This document shows positions 5,716 to 7,209 of a stretch of DNA of 7,209 nucleotides, piece after piece. The stretch is from an uncultured Eubacterium sp. (GTDB taxonomy: Bacteria; Bacillota; Clostridia; Peptostreptococcales; Anaerovoracaceae), in the NCBI GenBank assembly GCA_905193765.1, contig CAJJPZ010000108.1, positions 1 through 7,209 on the forward strand, written 5' to 3'. The translations under genes and the position numbers were made by a program. The notes below the pieces were generated by a model that made no database searches, was not told where the DNA came from, and saw nothing but the letters and a program-made list of their open reading frames with translations. The stretch's first letter is position 1. Every line of letters starts with the position of its first letter.

Positions 5716-7209
5716 ATGACAGACCAGAACCTGCTCAAACATCTATCCAAGAAATATCCTGACGTCAAGTCGGCAACGGAGGAGATCGTCAATCTCAGTG
5801 CGATCATGTCTCTGCCAAAGGGAACTGAATATTTCCTAAGCGATCTGCACGGGGAGCACGAAGCGTTCATCCACATGCTGAAGAGCGCATCAGGCGTCAT
5901 AAAAGCGAAGATAGACGAGATATTCGGTCCGGATCTGACGCGTGACGAGCGTGAAGCACTTGCTTCGCTTGTATATAATGCATCAGCCGAAATAAAAAGA
6001 CGGAAGAAAACACATGTGGATTTTGATAAATGGTGCAAGGAATCGATATATAATCTTGTACTTATATGCAAATCTGTGTCAAATAAATATACCAGATCAA
6101 AGGTGCGTAAGCGCCTGCCGAAGGAATATGCATATATCCTGGATGAACTGCTTCACAATGATGATGAAGCTAACAAAGGCAATTATTACGGGCAGATCAT
6201 AAGTACGATAGTCGAATGCGGCGTTGCAGAGGAATTCATAGAGGAACTGACCGAAGTGATAAGCTCCCTGGCAGTAGACCGCCTGCATATAATCGGAGAT
6301 ATATGGGACAGAGGCTCACATCCTGATAAGATAATGGATTTCCTGATGGGATATCATGATGTGGATTTTCAGTGGGGGAACCATGACATTGTGTGGATGG
6401 GTGCGGCCACGGGCAACTGGGCATGCATGACCAATGTTCTGAGGATGAATATAAGCTACAACAACTTCGATATGCTTGAGATCGGATATGGTATAAACCT
6501 CAGACCTCTGGCCATTATGGCAGAGAATATATACGGTGATGACCCCTGTGAGTTTTTTATGCCGAAGCGTCTTGAAGAAAACAAATACGATCCTATAGAA
6601 GACGGGCTTGCTGCCAAGATGAACAAGGCCATATCAATATGCCAGTTCAAAGTCGAGGGCCAGAGGATAATGGCTCATCCTGAATACAGGCTGGAAAACC
6701 GTCTGCTTCTGGATAAGATCGATTACGAGAATGGGACAATAAAACTCAGAGATGGCGTATATCCGCTGCGCGACACGAATTTCCCTACGATCGATCCCGA
6801 AAATCCATATGAACTCACACAGGATGAGAAGGATGTACTGAACGCACTGGAAGCATCGTTCCTCAACAGTGAGAAGCTGCAGAAGCATATAAGGTTCATC
6901 TACAGCAACGGAGCTCTGTATACTGCAGTGAACGGGAACCTTCTCTACCACGGGTGCATACCGATGGATGAGAACGGAGAGTTCGAGAAATGCACAGTGA
7001 ACGGCGTGACAAAGTCGGGCAAGGCGTATATGGACTATCTGGATACTCAGGTGCGCAAAGCATATTTCACGCCTGACGAGTCTGAGGAAACGGGACGCTC
7101 AGGGGATCTGATGTGGTATCTGTGGCTCAGCAGCAAATCACCGCTGTTCGGAAAGGATCAGATGACGACCTTCGAAAGGTGTTTCGTTACAGACAAGAAG
7201 ACCCACAAA
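5716..7209 (+). CDS. fbp: Class III fructose-1,6-bisphosphatase, 3' end outside window
   Basis: This is the Firmicutes-type (class III) FBPase, which hydrolyses fructose 1,6-bisphosphate to fructose 6-phosphate in gluconeogenesis. The frame is open for 498 codons to the window edge. The Bacillus subtilis enzyme is about 670 aa, so roughly the last quarter is missing. The N-terminal stretch includes the family-typical LSKKYPDVKSATEEIVNLSAI. The calcineurin-like metallophosphatase motifs are complete in the visible part: SDLHGEHEA (Asp43, His45), GDIWDRG (194-200) and WGNHDIVWMG (Asn222, His223). A further LLYHG stretch (His412) probably adds a metal ligand. The ATG at 5716 has AAGGGAG 6 nt upstream. 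The gene begins 36 bp after metA with no terminator between, so it may be read from the metY promoter, although gluconeogenesis has no direct link to methionine synthesis. In B. subtilis the enzyme is Mn-dependent and allosterically controlled; nothing in this sequence tests that. Identification is secure. Confidence 0.95.
   Translation, partial: MTDQNLLKHLSKKYPDVKSATEEIVNLSAIMSLPKGTEYFLSDLHGEHEAFIHMLKSASGVIKAKIDEIFGPDLTRDEREALASLVYNASAEIKRRKKTHVDFDKWCKESIYNLVLICKSVSNKYTRSKVRKRLPKEYAYILDELLHNDDEANKGNYYGQIISTIVECGVAEEFIEELTEVISSLAVDRLHIIGDIWDRGSHPDKIMDFLMGYHDVDFQWGNHDIVWMGAATGNWACMTNVLRMNISYNNFDMLEIGYGINLRPLAIMAENIYGDDPCEFFMPKRLEENKYDPIEDGLAAKMNKAISICQFKVEGQRIMAHPEYRLENRLLLDKIDYENGTIKLRDGVYPLRDTNFPTIDPENPYELTQDEKDVLNALEASFLNSEKLQKHIRFIYSNGALYTAVNGNLLYHGCIPMDENGEFEKCTVNGVTKSGKAYMDYLDTQVRKAYFTPDESEETGRSGDLMWYLWLSSKSPLFGKDQMTTFERCFVTDKKTHK

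Noticed and set aside
5712..5717. TATAAT just before the FBPase gene
   Set aside because: It overlaps the ATG at 5716, so transcription would begin inside the gene, and there is no convincing -35 near 5689-5694. It is the ribosome-binding-site spacer plus start codon.
1..7209. Possible undescribed multi-gene system (defence, mobile or biosynthetic)
   Set aside because: Every coding region is assigned to a known housekeeping or sporulation family, there are no unexplained genes, and no repeats, integrase, transposase or toxin-antitoxin signatures were seen.

Overview
The window is ordinary chromosomal DNA of an anaerobic, probably endospore-forming Clostridia-type Firmicute. The evidence is a SpoIID sporulation protein, a two-subunit oxygen-labile fumarase, a class III fructose-1,6-bisphosphatase, strong GGAGG-type ribosome binding sites and heavy use of the ATA isoleucine codon. 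I see no mobile element, CRISPR array, tRNA, rRNA or phage gene. Genes fill the window and no gene-free stretch reaches 300 bases; the longest gap is the 118-bp divergent region between spoIID and the fumarase genes.

Layout. (1) Positions 1-819 hold the 3' part of dnaJ (zinc finger and C-terminal substrate-binding region); its J domain lies off the left edge. (2) spoIID runs convergently on the minus strand (826-1851), 6 bp from dnaJ. The dnaJ terminator lies inside the last spoIID codons. (3) A 118-bp divergent control region (1852-1969) carries a sigma-E-like promoter for spoIID, a TATAAT promoter for the fumarase operon, and a site resembling a PerR/Fur-family box over the fumarase -10. 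(4) The fumarase alpha and beta genes (1970-2812, 2832-3392) form an operon. (5) A near-consensus sigma-A promoter in the 3' end of the beta-subunit gene drives metY (3457-4725) and metA (4753-5679). (6) A class III FBPase gene (from 5716) follows closely and runs off the right edge.

How the genes work together. MetA carries Glu at position 111, the residue associated with acetyl-CoA rather than succinyl-CoA use, so it should make O-acetylhomoserine. MetY would then convert this with sulfide to homocysteine, giving a complete two-step direct sulfhydrylation route. Fumarase serves the partial or reductive TCA pathway, and FBPase serves gluconeogenesis. DnaJ (chaperone) and SpoIID (peptidoglycan remodelling during engulfment) are functionally separate neighbours.

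No new multi-gene system is visible. The points most worth a second look are regulatory: the PerR-box-like site at the promoter of an oxygen-sensitive Fe-S enzyme, a two-codon ORF that overlaps the fumarase start codon, and the terminator embedded in a convergent coding sequence.
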